DNA from: Lumbricus terrestris
Taxonomy: Eukaryota > Annelida > Clitellata > Crassiclitellata > Lumbricidae
Assembly: GCA_949752735.1 (NCBI GenBank)
Contig: OX457037.1
Coordinates: 68,633,755-68,697,754 of the forward strand
Reading direction: 5' to 3'
Length of the DNA: 64,000 nt
The notes beneath the pieces were generated by a model. The model searched no databases. It had not been told where the DNA came from and worked only from the letters and a program-made list of their open reading frames with translations. Both the position numbers and the translations under genes were made by a program. Shown here piece by piece: positions 12,079 to 25,800 of this stretch (position 1 is its first letter; each line of letters starts with the position of its first letter).

Positions 12079-12929
12079 TCCACATGGACCGTTTAAAGAC
12101 CTATAGGGCCTAAATGAACCCCATAATATTACATGGTTTTTGTCAAAGTTAAACTTCGCCACTGGTTGCTCTCTGCCAGTGCCAGTCCAAGCCTAGATAA
12201 AGGAGGAGGGCGACACTAATCATCCCTGAATAATTGTGGCAGTGTCGTTAAATATGTAACAAGCAAGTCCGTGAAAGTTAATGTTCCTGACGATAGAGAC
12301 ACCGAAGTTTCCACATTGATTACGAGTCTTTGTTAAATTCACATAGGCGTGATCATAAAGATTGTTTGTTAAAAGCGAAAGAACAGGCCTAGGCCTAGCC
12401 TATATAAAAAATAAAAAAACAGTTCTTCTTCCGAAGCAGATGCATAGGCTAATCTTTACATAATACCGGTATGTACAGTGAACGCAATTAGTCAGTAGGC
12501 CTATACACACGTAGGCCATATAGAGTAAAATATCCCATCGAAAACTTGGGAGAAAATGCAAATAAACTGTGCCATAACCCAGCTTCTGAATCGCACTATG
12601 TTGCTTATCAGCTACCGGTATATTAAATTTAAGTAAAAATATTAATGTTATTGCTCATTATTGCTGGTCTCCACTTTCTGTTAAGCTGATTTCCTGGTGT
12701 TACGTTGCGGAGAAGATAAGCAATAGGCCTAATTTTTTGGTCGCATATAGACCTACTCTCGACATTTCTATAGCGCCAAAACACAGAAGGACACATCACA
12801 TTCTCATCTTACTGAGTTTGAGCTCCAAAACTGGGACATTCGAAGATTGCCTATAGGCTTAGGGTATACGTATTTGAAAGATATATAGTCTAATTATCAT
12901 GTGACTTTATGCTCTGATCGACTTGGTTT

Positions 12930-13100
12930 TTATCTCAACTTCTTCTCCAGATAGTACCAGTCATCTATCTCGTTTTCAAATGGATCGGCTTCGAGTGGAA
13001 TGACGACTTCTCCAAGAAGTCGGTTTCGTCTTAGTTTGAACCTCTGCCAAACGGACACCCACAGCGTGTAGGTGACAATGTCACTCAATGACAGTCGATA
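12930..13100 (-). CDS. CARD-C2 gene last exon: C2 domain end and stop
   Basis: 171 bp after acceptor TTTTGTTTCAG. It encodes LWVSVWQRFKLRRNRLLGEV, then IPLEADPFENEIDDWYYLEKKLR and a TAA stop. In calcium-binding C2 domains this loop reads W-D-x-D and N-D. Here the acids are Gln, Phe/Lys and Arg, so calcium binding is unlikely. No AATAAA was found on the minus strand close downstream. Confidence 0.85.
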   Translation of the reverse strand, partial: YRLSLSDIVTYTLWVSVWQRFKLRRNRLLGEVVIPLEADPFENEIDDWYYLEKKLR

Positions 13101-16100
13101 CTGAAACAAAACACATTAAACCAATAATTTATTATTACATTGATACGATGACTGTTTCAGTCCAGAACAAAATTAATTACCGTATAGGCTGTCTGAGAAC
13201 ATGTAGTGAAGATGAGACGCCATAGGCCTACTATAGGCATAGTTGATGTGCACATTGTGCAATGTGCAGGGCTATATTATAGTGGCAAATTATAGGTGAG
13301 TACACGCTACAGTTGCCTAGGTCTGCAGCCCGCCGAGAGAGTGGGCAAGGGGACAAATGCCCATGGGCCCGGCGACTTTTAGAGGCCTGGAGGGACCCGG
13401 GCCACACAGATTGTAATATTTTTCCTATGTTGATTGCGGGCAGCGGGTCCAGCTTATAATCACTTATTTGACTTAGCCGATGCATAGTTTATGATTTATG
13501 CCGTTTTAAGTTAAATAGAGCCTATATAACATTAGATAGAACATAACTACAACTGTGTAAGTTTCAATTAAGCAACTGTCCATTACCTTAGGCCTACCTG
13601 TAAGTTTTTTTTTGACAAACTTAAGAACACTTCCGTCTCAGAACGTTCTCCTGCTAAATTATGCGTTGTCTGATTTCAATCATAGAGCATATATATACAG
13701 GGTGCGCAAAAAAAAAGACCCCCCTAGGTTTTTTGCCAATATCTTGGCCAAAAGTAAGAATTTCAAAATGAAATTTTACAGACTTAAAGACAATTCATAT
13801 TTACATATGATGGCCAGATTTCATCAAAATATTTCACACAAGCCAAAAGTTATGCCACTTTTAGGAAGGCCACCCACCGTTTTTTGACGATTCAAAAACG
13901 TAACGCAGCAAAAAGTAGGTTTTTGCCAATATTTTGGCCAAAAGTACGAATTTCAAAATTAAATTTTTACAGGCTGATAGACAATTCATATTTACACATG
14001 ATGACCGAAATTTCATCAAATATTTAAAACAGAACAAAAGTTACATCACTTTTAGTGAGACCACCCTCGGTTTTTTTACGTTTTTGAATCATCCAAAAAA
14101 TCGAGGGTGGTCTCACTAAAAGTGATATAACTTTTGTTCTGTTTTAAATATTTTGATGAAATTTCGGTCATCATGTGTAAATATGAATTGTCTATCAGCC
14201 TGTAAAAATTTCATTTCGAAATTCGTACTTTTTGCCAAAATATTGGCAAAAACCTACTTTTTGTTGCTTTACGTTTTTGAATCGTCAAAAAACGGTGGGT
14301 GACCTCCCTAAAAGTGGCATAACTTTTGGTCTGTTTGAAATATTTTGATGAAATCTGGCCATGATGTGTAAATATGAATTGTTTATAAGCCTGTAAAATT
14401 TCATTTTGAAATTCTTACTTTTGGCCAAGATATTGGCAAAAAACCTAGGGGGGTCTTTTTTTTGGCGCACCCTGTACAGGGTGGCTCAAAAAAAACGTAC
14501 CACCGGGGAAAATGCGATATCTTCGCCGCCGATTGAACTTTTTCTGCGAAAATATCCCAATTTGTAGGAGAATGAATTTCCAACAATCCCTGAAAGTTTC
14601 ATTTGAAACTTTTCATGTTTGCAAAAGTTACAGCTGTTCAAACTTAAAATTTCGTTTTTTCAAATATCCGCGGAAAATTTACGTCACTTGTAGATTTCCA
14701 TGTCATATGATATCACTTTTCCCTACGACCTCAGCATTCGGTTTTGCAGTTTATTGTAAGGTATAATGAGAGTGTCCACTCTCTGCCTTAACACAAGCTC
14801 AAATTCTTTTTGTGAAGCTTAGTATGGCCTTGTTGGTCGGGTCCTGCGGCAACGGACCCCACATTAGCAGCAAGACTTGCTTCAGCTGGCCAATGTTCTC
14901 CAACTTGGGATTAAATGTCTTGCAGCGTTCCAGCATAGCTCCCCAGACGTGATAATCAAGAGGGCTGAGGTCGAGTTTGTTAGTCATCTTTGCCAATGCA
15001 TTTACTTCAGTTGATGTCAATAAGGTAGCGCCATCATAATCAACCTTGCCGTGCGAGCAAGCAGGCGCACTGTCCTGCTGCATAATAAAACCAGATGTTA
15101 GAGCATACCTGGTCTTCAATGAGTCTGGGTAAGCGAGTTCAATGATGAGTTTGACATCTAACCTACTGAATGGGATTAATTGCAGTCTTTTCTTGCAGCC
15201 GCAACACACGCCGGCATATCTGATGCCGAAACCACGATTTGCTTTGCAAACTTGACCTTTCGATTACCAAGCGAATTTCGTGAAAATCGCGCTTTTTCCG
15301 TCAGATCAAGCGACCACTTCCTGCCTCTCTTCTGACATCTGATCTTCGTTACATAAACACGTTTGCAGATAGTCTTCAATGTGCTCAGGCTCCACTTTTC
15401 ACTGGGTATTTTGCTATGATCACGCGATGTCTCAGTCTCTGTTCATGCAAAGTCCGAGTTCCCATTTTATCTTTTGCAGAAACTTTGCCCATGACGTTCA
15501 TTGTTTGGGTTCACCAATTGAGACCTTAATCTATAAAATATCACCAAATACCAGCAGATTGCTTCATAAACAGCTTCTTTACAGCTCATAGTGAGGTCGT
15601 ATGACATCATCATCAATGTGTGTGTGTTGTAATTTGCCAAACATCCTAATGAAATCACTTGTATTGGAGCATGATTCTCCGGATAATTGAAAAAACGAAA
15701 TTTTAAGTTTGAACAGCTGTAACTTTTGCAAACATGAAAAGTTTCAAATGAAACTTTCAGGGATTGTTGTATATTCATTCCCCTTCAAATTGTGAAATTT
15801 TCGCAGAAAAACACCAATCGGCTGCGAAGATATCGCATTTTCCCCGGTGGTACGTTTTTTTTTTAGCCACCCTGTATATATAATATACCGGTACATTAGA
15901 GTGGAGTGGAAAAAAACCGAAAATCAGGTAGGCCTAATCGAAAAGCAATATCAACCAAAAGTTGGCCAATGACATGGGGTCAAAAAATGTGTAAAAAGTT
16001 TTGAAAAATATTAATGTCTTCAGCCCCACCAGAGGGCCAAAGTTACGAAAAATTGCATTTTTGAGAGAAAATTGCAGGTTTTCTTATGCAATATTCTTAG

Positions 16101-17831
16101 TGCAAATTAATTAATTGCCATTCAATATATAGGCCTATATTATCGCTAGAAAGATCTCGAGCTCTTAAAACCAAAGCTCGAGGGTACGCGTACCCTAAAA
16201 TAGAATACGTTAAAATACGTACGTACCTTTCAAAAAATAGAATACGCGTATGGTACGTACCATACACGAAAATTTTATTTATGGTTTACTCAGCGACCCA
16301 TAGCCAACGTATAATCTGACGTCAACTGTTACAGTAGGCCTATGGCGTCATTGAAACCGGTACTTCCGGCAGCGTAACAGTAAATTTAATTCGATAAATT
16401 CTTTGGTTATAATTAATTTAATGCAAATTGTACTGTCTTTCTGATGAGAGCTAAGTACACGTCGCTGGTTTGCAAATTGGTGTAGCCTAACTAGAAAGTT
16501 GCAGTAGGCTCTATCTATATAGTATACGCATCAGTCAGCGAGTCAGCGAAGCCCAGAGAACCTGGGAAGGAATGGAAGCACGTGAAAGTTTAGAAAAATG
16601 CGAAAAACAATTATTTGATTGAATGCAATTTTTTCGACAAGCAGTTCTGGATTGGATCAGGCAATCGCACAAGAACACATCTTTGAAGTGCTGCAGCAGA
16701 ACTGAGACGACTGACTGACATTAGTGCATTAAGTGCAATGTATGCTGGATAAACATAGACCTACAATATAGCATTGCAGCAATTTACTACGCCGTATACT
16801 GGGTGGTGAGTGTTTGCTTAAATTAAATTGAACATTCTTATAATGAGCCACTTTGATAATGAGCAAGGACGTGGTTAACGTATTAATATTTTTATTTATT
16901 GTTTACGTACCCTAAAATAGTTTACGTTAAAATACGTACGTACCTTTCAAAAAATAGAATACGTATGGTAGGCCTACGTACCCTCGAGCTTTGCTTAAAA
17001 CGGAAGAAAATGGTGTATTTTTAAGAATAGTCCCATATTTGTAGAAGATATTAACTTTTTAACCATAACTCCTCTTCGCAACATGTCGCAAAAACCTAAA
17101 AGCAGTAGCCTAAAACACCAATAACTTTTTTATCCTTTGAAATATTTCATCGCATAATAATAATTATTATGTCATTCGCTTAAGATAATATAATATGCCC
17201 CTGAAAAACTCCGACCTTGCCTACACGAAACCCGCCGCAATTCAGCGTGTAGACCTTTTTGTCTAGCCTGTGTCATTTTCATGCAGGTAAAAATTCTATA
17301 GTCCGGACATAATTTCCACAAAAAAGATCGTATTAATTTTTGACAATAATATTCGAACCCTGGATAGAGTAGGTCTATTAGGATTTTGTATGAAGAAGTT
17401 TCAGCCATAATTAGCCTACCGTAAAAGTTTCCTTGTAGATTGGGTTTAAGGTGTTGTACTGCACAGCAGTCTTTCTTTTTGTAGCCTTGGCTTCGTCTGG
17501 TAATACGTATAGTTTCACATAACTGAAACAATATTATTTATTTATTTATTATGCCGAAATGTGAATCTGAGGCCTGGATATATTCAGTCGCCAGAGAAAG
17601 ATGCAGTTGGAGATTCATGTGGTTGAGCAACGAAGGCACGTTTTGCGAAGTGTACGCAGGTAGCTAATTAATTAGGCTATAGCTAGGCCTATACCAATCC
17701 TTAGGCCTATATAATTAAGGTACTGATTCACTTCAAAGTTACAAGGAATCTCGCTACCTGGATCTTCACTGACGTCACTGTAAAGTTGTCTCAGCAATAA
17801 CAACAACAACAACAACGACGACGACGACGAC

Positions 17832-17914
<83 letters not shown>

Positions 17915-17928
17915 CGACGACGACGACG

Positions 17929-17996
<68 letters not shown>

Positions 17997-20900
17997 TAAT
18001 CAGGCACAGCCAGCTAGTGTTGCACAGTTTTAATTGGAAATAAATTATGGTTTTCATCATTATAAACAAATATTACTAGCCTACTATAAATAATTATACT
18101 ACTAATAATAATATAAAAAGTACAGTGGCTAATTATACCCCGCAGTCGATCGAGTTGATCGATCGAGTCGATCATAACTCGGCCAAGTCGAGTCGATCGA
18201 AAAATCGTCGACTCGATCGACTTGCAAGTCGAGTCGATCGTGAGTCTTGCCAAGTCGAGTCGATCGAAAAATCGTCGACTCGATCGACTTGCAAGTCGAG
18301 TCGATCGTGAGTCTTGCCAAGTCGAGTCGATCGAAAAATCGTCGACTCGATCGACTTGCAAGTCGAGTCGATCGTGAGTCTTGCCAAGTCGAGTCGATCG
18401 AAAAATCGTCGACTCGATCGACTTGCAAGTCGAGTCGATCGTGAGTTTTGCCAAGTCGAGTCGATCGAAAAATCGTCGACTTGCAAGTCAAGTCGATCGT
18501 TGTTTCATTGACTCTACTCGACTTAGAAATATTTTACTTAGTAAATATTTTACTTATTCTACTATTTCTTGAAGACTCAAAGTGACCTAGATGATATAAG
18601 CTTAATAACGTAATTCGGTTTTTGCACACAAGTACAGGAAATGAACCTTTTGGCAGTGTTGGCGATTTCGTGTTAGTGGAACTGTGAAAGTTGACTATAG
18701 ACGCACGTTTTCGATTTGTATTGAACGAGTACAGGGACGGATACAGAAATTTTGGAAGGGAGGCCAAAACTTTGGGTCTGGAGCCGAAAAAATTCCGCCG
18801 AAATTTTTTTAGTCTTTCGCCCAAAAAACTTCTAAAAACCCGTGGCAACTCAGGTTATTTAAAATCTGATGACTTTTAGTCATGTGCTACTTTCTCATCT
18901 TCCTGTTCCCGTTGCGTTGATTTACAGTTTCTTGAAACCAGATGGGGGAGGGGTACTTCTATGCAAATCTCTTAATGGAGTGGGGGCATGGCCGGATTGC
19001 CTGCATTGGATCCGCTCCTGAATGAGCATGATACAGATTATATTATGGGCCTGACTATATAATGTAGAAGTTAATTTAAAAATATAAAACGGGGGCCCTT
19101 TTATGACGTCACTTCGATTATGATACAATTCTGCAATTAGGCCTAATTAAGTTCACTGGGAAACGAAATTAGGCCTATTGTGACGTCACTTCGATGAGGA
19201 TACAGATCTATACTATCATATAATTTCATTAATTTTGTGAATACAAAACTACTCTTTTGCTTATTGTAACGCTACTCTGATTATGATACAATTTTACTAT
19301 TATATTACAAGTTCACTTCGAGAACTTAAAAAACTAGACCTATTGTGACGTCACTTCGATTATGATACAAAATGTACTATTGTAGAAGTGCATTTTGAGA
19401 ATATAAACAAGACCTATTTTGACGTCACTTAATTTGATTATGATGCAAATGTACTATTATAAAAGTGCATTTAGAGAATATAAACAAGACCTATTGTGAA
19501 GTAACTTCGATTATTAAACAGATCTACCAGTATATTATGTTCATTTTGCGAATATAAAACGGGGCCTTTTATGACGGCACTTCGATTATCATGTTATTAT
19601 ACTATTAAAAATAAGTTCACTGAGAAAACGAAATTAGGTCTAGTGTGGGTCATTTCGATTTTGATACAGATCTGCTGTCATATTATTTCATTTTTATAAT
19701 ACAAAACTGGGGCTGTTTAAACGCAACATCGCTCTGATTATGAAACAAATCTATTATTATACATCTAGTATGAGAATATAAAAAGTAGGCCCATTGTGAC
19801 GTCACTACGATTACCGTGCAAATCTACTATAAATTCACTGAGAATACGAAATTAGGCTTATTGTTACGTCACACAGATTATGACACAGATCTACCTTCGT
19901 ATAATTTCATTTTTAGATCACATAACTGCAGAGGTAAGCAAGAGACAAAACTAGGCCAAGTCGACGCGAAGTCGATCGAGTCGATCGTTGGCCGAGTCAA
20001 GTCGATCGAGTCGTCGAGAGGTCGGCGAGTCGACGAAGTCGATCGAGTCGATCGTCGCGCGAGCCAAGTCGATCGTAGCCCACGACTCGATCATTCTTTC
20101 AAAATTCATCGTTGTTGCCTATGTTGTAAATTATAATTATAATAATAGGTTACAGTACACTGTAATAATAATTACAATTTACAACATAGGCGACAACAAT
20201 GTGTTTTGAAAGAATTATAGCCACTGTACGGTTTCACGCAAATCAGACTCTAAAACTTGAACACTGTTACGGTACAGTATATAGCGTGTTCCACATTTTG
20301 TTCGCTACGAGTGTCTATATCTCTGCCTTAATGGTCTTATTATGTATTATAGGCCTATCATCGTTTTTTTATTATTTAGGCCTATACGCCCAGCTGTAGC
20401 CTACGTGCGCATTTTATATGGTCACGAATGATGATTGTTTTATGTATAATGTAGGCCAATATGACAGTTTTTTGGTCTCTTATGACGTAGGCATTATTGT
20501 GCTCGGTTTTGTAATGAAGTGCGGTGTATAACGACGTATTGCTACTGTTTTATGAAGGTCTACTGTGTAGGCTAAAGTACATGCACATGAATTATGTTGT
20601 CGTATTACATAGTTTTATGCAGCAATTTGTATATATATATATACTAGATATTCATATATATATATATATATATAATATTGTATATCAACCCCACAATGGC
20701 TATATATATGACGCATTATCATTATGAGCATTTTATATGTTGCTATGCATCCACTATGTATCTTTCTACTATGACGTTTCATGATTATCTTACATAAATC
20801 ATTATTAGCCAGAACTATGCATTATGACGCAGGATTAGGCTTATACTTCTATGATTATTTTATGTAGTATATTATACATACGGCAAAGTAACGGCATGTG

Positions 20901-22478
20901 TGTATAATTTATCTATATCTATAAGAAAGGACTTGGCTATGTGGGTATGTGGGTATGTGACTTTGTCCAGAATGCACGCTTACAGTTTTGAGCTTTTCAC
21001 TCCAAACCTGATCACTACTGTGTAGGTCTCGGCACGAGACGCAAAGGGATGGGGGTGGAAATTTGCGTCAAACCCAAAATTTCTCCGGTGGCGTACTGGT
21101 AGAGGTCGGAGTGTGGTGGTGTGTTGTGTGGTGGGGTTGTGAATCCTAAATTTCCCGTGCAACGCCGGGTACCCCAGCTAGTAAACCTATAAAATCATGA
21201 CGTAGCCTATTATGACTATAGTGATCGTTTATAATAATATGTGCTATGTGCATCTATAATGTTTCGTGGTAGCTTATATTTTTATGTGGACCGATGTGCT
21301 TATGACGTAACCTATTATTATGATAATTATTTATAGATTAAGCAATATGCATGCGTCATGGTCCTATTATGACGTATTATGATGGTCGTCAACTCTTAGG
21401 CCTGCAATTTATTAGTCTCAGTATAATAGTTTGAGTTTGAACTAGATGATTAGGTCCTACGTACGGATCGCAGGGTTTCCTTTTCCTTTCAAGCCCCTCG
21501 CAGTCGATGACAGTCACTTTGAGTTCATGTAGACTATGCGTGTAGACGATTATCAGATGTATCTTTCCGCTGACGTACGACCTTCCCCTCAGACTCTTGC
21601 GACTGCGAAGGCTGGCCCTTGCAACAGACGCCGTTTCAGGATTCTGCAAAAATAATCTTATGTGAACGCACATGCTCGAGGTTCTCACTTAGAGCGTTAG
21701 GCCATTGAATACTCTAAGGAGATGAATAATATTGTAGGCTTTTGGGCGAAACTGTAGTATCGGGGACCGACGTGTTGGTTATAAGGGTCAGGTTAAGCGT
21801 CGTGATGGTCGGTTAGGGTCAGGTTAGGCGTCGTGAGAGTCGGTTAAGGTTAGCATTAGGGTTAGTGTCGTCATTCGGTCCCCGATACCAGGCTATAGTT
21901 TCGCCGCCTTTCGTTGTCCTTCAACTCATTGCAAGATATGGCATTTACCTGCCAGGTGAAACCGGTACCAATAAGTGACATTGATCGGCGAAAAAATGTA
22001 TGATGCCTATTCAATGTTGACACACGGGGTGAATTCTAAGCTGAAGACGCATGTGAAAATGAAGGCTATGTGTTTTAAAGGGCTAGCAACCAATTATAGG
22101 TCCATAATGCTTAATTCGCTTACCTGCTTAAATGAATATCTGACTAATTATACTGATTAAATTGATGATTATGTTGATTTTCTTTCCATTTAACTCAATT
22201 GGTTGATTATTATAACTTACCTGACTTTGGCAATTTAAATCACTTACAAATTTAGCGCAATAATTATAAATAAATAAAATAATTACTTTTCCAGTATTTG
22301 TAGGTAAGCCATCGATACTTCCGTCAAGCTCACACATATCTGCAATGAAACATGACACAAAAGCTTTTGTAGGCCCAGACCTATCTCATACCGTCCACTT
22401 TTTATGCTAATCTTGGATGATATGATTTATGCATACCGTGCCATAGGCATGCTTAACTTACAAATTCATCATTGCATA

Positions 22479-22515
<37 letters not shown>

Positions 22516-22764
22516 TGCTGCGTATAAGACCTTCCGTATTTTCCCACAACGCTCGAAATTATGACTTAATTTTGTATGTCAACTATAAAATTATAGGCTA
22601 ATATGGGTGCTAATTGAAGGCAAAACATCACTTGAATCAAAAGCAAAGAGGAGCAAAGAACTTTATAGATGAACGAGGACAATGGAAATAATTTATTCCT
22701 ACCCATCGCCGTCAAATGGGTGGCGAAAGGAAGTGATCAATGATGAGGATGAGGATGATGGTGG

Positions 22765-22844
<80 letters not shown>

Positions 22845-25800
22845 GTGATGGTAATGATGATGATGATGACAATGATGATGGTGATGATGACGATGATGCT
22901 GATGATGATGATGATGATGATGATGAGTGATAAAAAGCGCAATTTGTAGATTTCATGGTAATGGTGCTAATCTCCATTGTCTAGAATAGAGTAAGAGAGG
23001 TAAAGAATGAGCTCAATACAATGTATAACTATAAAGCAGGGGTGTCAAAGAGCTGGCCCGCGGGCCATTTCTGGCCCGCCGACGATTTTTTTCTGGCCCG
23101 CGGAGCCTTCCCTAAAGATTACAAAATTAGAGGATAAAAGTTCATTTTTTATTTTACACTAAATTTGCAGTCAGCGCCAAATAGGCCTACATCGAGGTTT
23201 TTTCTTACTGACGTCACTTTTGCTCAGACGCACAGCTCTGTGCAGACTGTATATCCATGGTTTCCTATTGGTTCAAGGTTGTCTGTTAACAAAGGTGTCA
23301 CGACAACTAGTCTACAGACAACTCATCAAACGACAAGTGGTCCCCAGACAATTCGTCTAACGACAGCTGATCTACAGACAACTGGTCCAGCGCTTGAGAA
23401 ATGGAAGCTGGATGAAAGTTTTTACAGGTGAAATGGAGGTTGGATTGATGAAAAACCAAGAGAAATGAAATCTGGATGAAGGTTCTTTTACAGGCGAAAT
23501 AGAAGCTGGATTGACGAAAATAACGCACGAGAAATAAAAGCTGGATTAATGTATTTCTAGATCTAAAATGGAAGCTGGATTGATGAAAAAACGCTTAAGT
23601 AATGGGAGCTGGATGAGGGTATTTTTATTTCTAAAATAGAAGCCGGGTTGACGAAAATAACGAGCGAGAAATAGAAGGTAGGCTATTTGTAAATCTGAAG
23701 TAGACGCTGGATGCATGTTGAAATACATGAATGAAAATCATCAATCCAGCTTCCATTTAAGCTAGAAAGCCAATTAACGTTTTTTTCATAAATCCATCTT
23801 ATATTTCACCAATACGATTCGTCTGTAGACCAGTTGTCGTTAGATGAATTTGTCTGGGGACCACTTATCGTTAGACGAGTTGTCTGTAGACCAATTGTCG
23901 TGGGACCGTTAACAAAATTATGAAAGTTAAGAAACACTTTTAGCGAAAAGTGGACATTGTATCAATATCTTTTCGCGATGTTTGGACGGATATGTATTTC
24001 TTTGTTGAATAAAGCAGTAATCCAGTATGTTTAATTTGTCAGGAAAAGGTTAGCGTTGTGAAGGAATACAACCTCCGTAGATATTATGATACGAAGCATG
24101 GTGATATTTATAGTGGAGTCCTAGGCTAGAGTAATAAAGATAAGATTGAAGATTTGAATAAGAACTTGGCCAAGCAGCAGAATGTTTTCGAGACAATCAT
24201 TCACCAGTCAGTATCTGCTGTAGTAGCAAGCTGTGCAGTTTCTCACATGGCTGCCACAGCTATGAAGCCTTTTGCCGGAGATTTTGTAAAAGATTGCTTG
24301 TTGAAGGTCTCGGAAATTGTGTGCTGGGATAAAAAAGGCAGTGTTTTGCTAATATAAGTTTATCACATTTAAAGTAACTGTTTGTATGCTAAAAATGCAC
24401 CATTTGAGATTTACTTATAGGCCTACAAAACTTTTCTGGGAATTGGCTGACCAAGCCCGGAGCTCTCTCTCAGATCACTACCCAATTTTTCTCAGGATCT
24501 TCGACACCCTGGCCCGCCACTTGTTGGAAAATGTTCACACTGGCCCGCCACTAAAAAAGGTTTGACACCCCTGCTATAAAGGGTAGCGGTAGCCTATAAT
24601 AATTATTGCAGTCTGTTGCAGGGTGGTGCAGGCGTAATATTTCTGGCGAAATCCTCAGATGCAGACATGCAGTACGGGTAGGTATAATTATGTGTCAGTT
24701 GTTTTATTATTAGAGAAATCGTCGGTAAAGTGAACCCTCGAGTTTATAGAAGTGCTATATATTATATAGTCACCCAACGCTATGCGCTATGTATTTCCTA
24801 TGCGTGCCCTACATTCTCTGTCTTTCTGTCTGTTTGCTTGTTTGTCTGCCTATCTGTGGCCAGTGTTTGTCTGCATGTCATCATCATTGTCATAAATTAT
24901 GGCCGATCATGCTCTGTCCATAAGTCTGTAGGCTTACTGTTTGTCCAGTGTCCACCTTCCAAAATACGCCTCAAACCTTCGTTGGAATACATGTAAGTAA
25001 GTAAGTACGTAAGTAAGTAAGTACGTAAGTAAGTACGTAAGTAAGTACGTAAGTAAGTAAGTAAGTAAGTAAGTAGGTAAGTAAGTAAGTAAGTAAGTAA
25101 GCATGTACTTTATTGAACCGCCTGCAAACGCACTGCGGGAACATTGAATGAGTATGGAATATAGCGTGTACAATAAAAAAAATCGAAATATGCAGCTAGG
25201 TATTCTTAATATACATGTACAACTACAAAAACTAACAGACGTCTTTGGAGTTATGTGAAAGAGAAACGATAGACAGGAAAGAAAAACAGTAATAAAATTG
25301 GGTCACTTGAATAGCATCCGTGTTATAAAACCACATCTGGTTAATGCGGCTGTATTAGGAATCTCACGGTTGTGAGAACTATAGGACGGAGTTGGTAGTA
25401 GGCCTAGGCTTATAACTTGTTTGTCAAATTTGTTTGCGTGTGATTGTAAATGTTATAATTAATGGCTGTTGCGCATATTTATAGAATAGGCTACAATGCT
25501 AAACAATGCAACTGTATTTTGATACTACCTTCTATTTCCAAAGTTCAACAATACATAAATGAACATGAATGGAGTGGAACAATTAATTGTAGAAATGCCT
25601 GGCCTAGGACCCAATATGCAGTGACTACATCGGGATAGGTTCGAATCGATGCTATCCTTACAAACCGACGACTCTTAGACTATGTAAACTTATAAGTCTT
25701 GCCTTTGAACTCGTCGACAATTTCTTGCAACTCTTTATTCTCTTTGAGGAGTAGTCTTTGCTTTTCTAGCAATTCGCTCTTCTCCTTTTCCCAATCCAGT

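Larger units (their letters stand above)
18122..20227. mobile_element. Putative satellite-filled TIR element
   Basis: CAGTGGCTA at 18122 faces TAGCCACTG ending 20227, each flanked outside by TA. Between them lie a 67-bp minisatellite, a nested MITE, a tandem array of TGACGTCA-bearing units, a GTCGATCGA cluster and a 120-bp hairpin. The short matching ends suggest one non-autonomous element, but only about 11 bp support the boundary. Confidence 0.45.
23037..24573 (+). mobile_element. hAT transposon relic with 8-bp target duplication
   Basis: The ends CAGGGGTGTCAAAGAGCTGG and GGTTTGACACCCCTG are flanked by the perfect duplication CTATAAAG (23029-23036, 24574-24581). CTGGCCCG words repeat near both ends. 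Start sequence and duplication length are diagnostic of hAT. It holds an N-terminal transposase remnant and a separate fold-back element at 23285-23913. Confidence 0.92.

Noticed and set aside
17833..18069. Long Met, Ile, Tyr and His homopolymer frames
   Set aside because: Pure products of the triplet microsatellite in all six frames.
18242..18509. CRISPR-like array
   Set aside because: The 67-bp units are directly adjacent with no unique spacers, and the DNA is eukaryotic.
18014..18511. Several frames with repeated SRSTRLASRS-type sequence
   Set aside because: The 67-bp period rotates through all frames, so the open frames are a by-product of the minisatellite.
22682..22977. Asp-, Ser-, Ile- and Met-rich frames
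   Set aside because: Translation of the (GAT)n repeat; no splice sites or conserved flanks.
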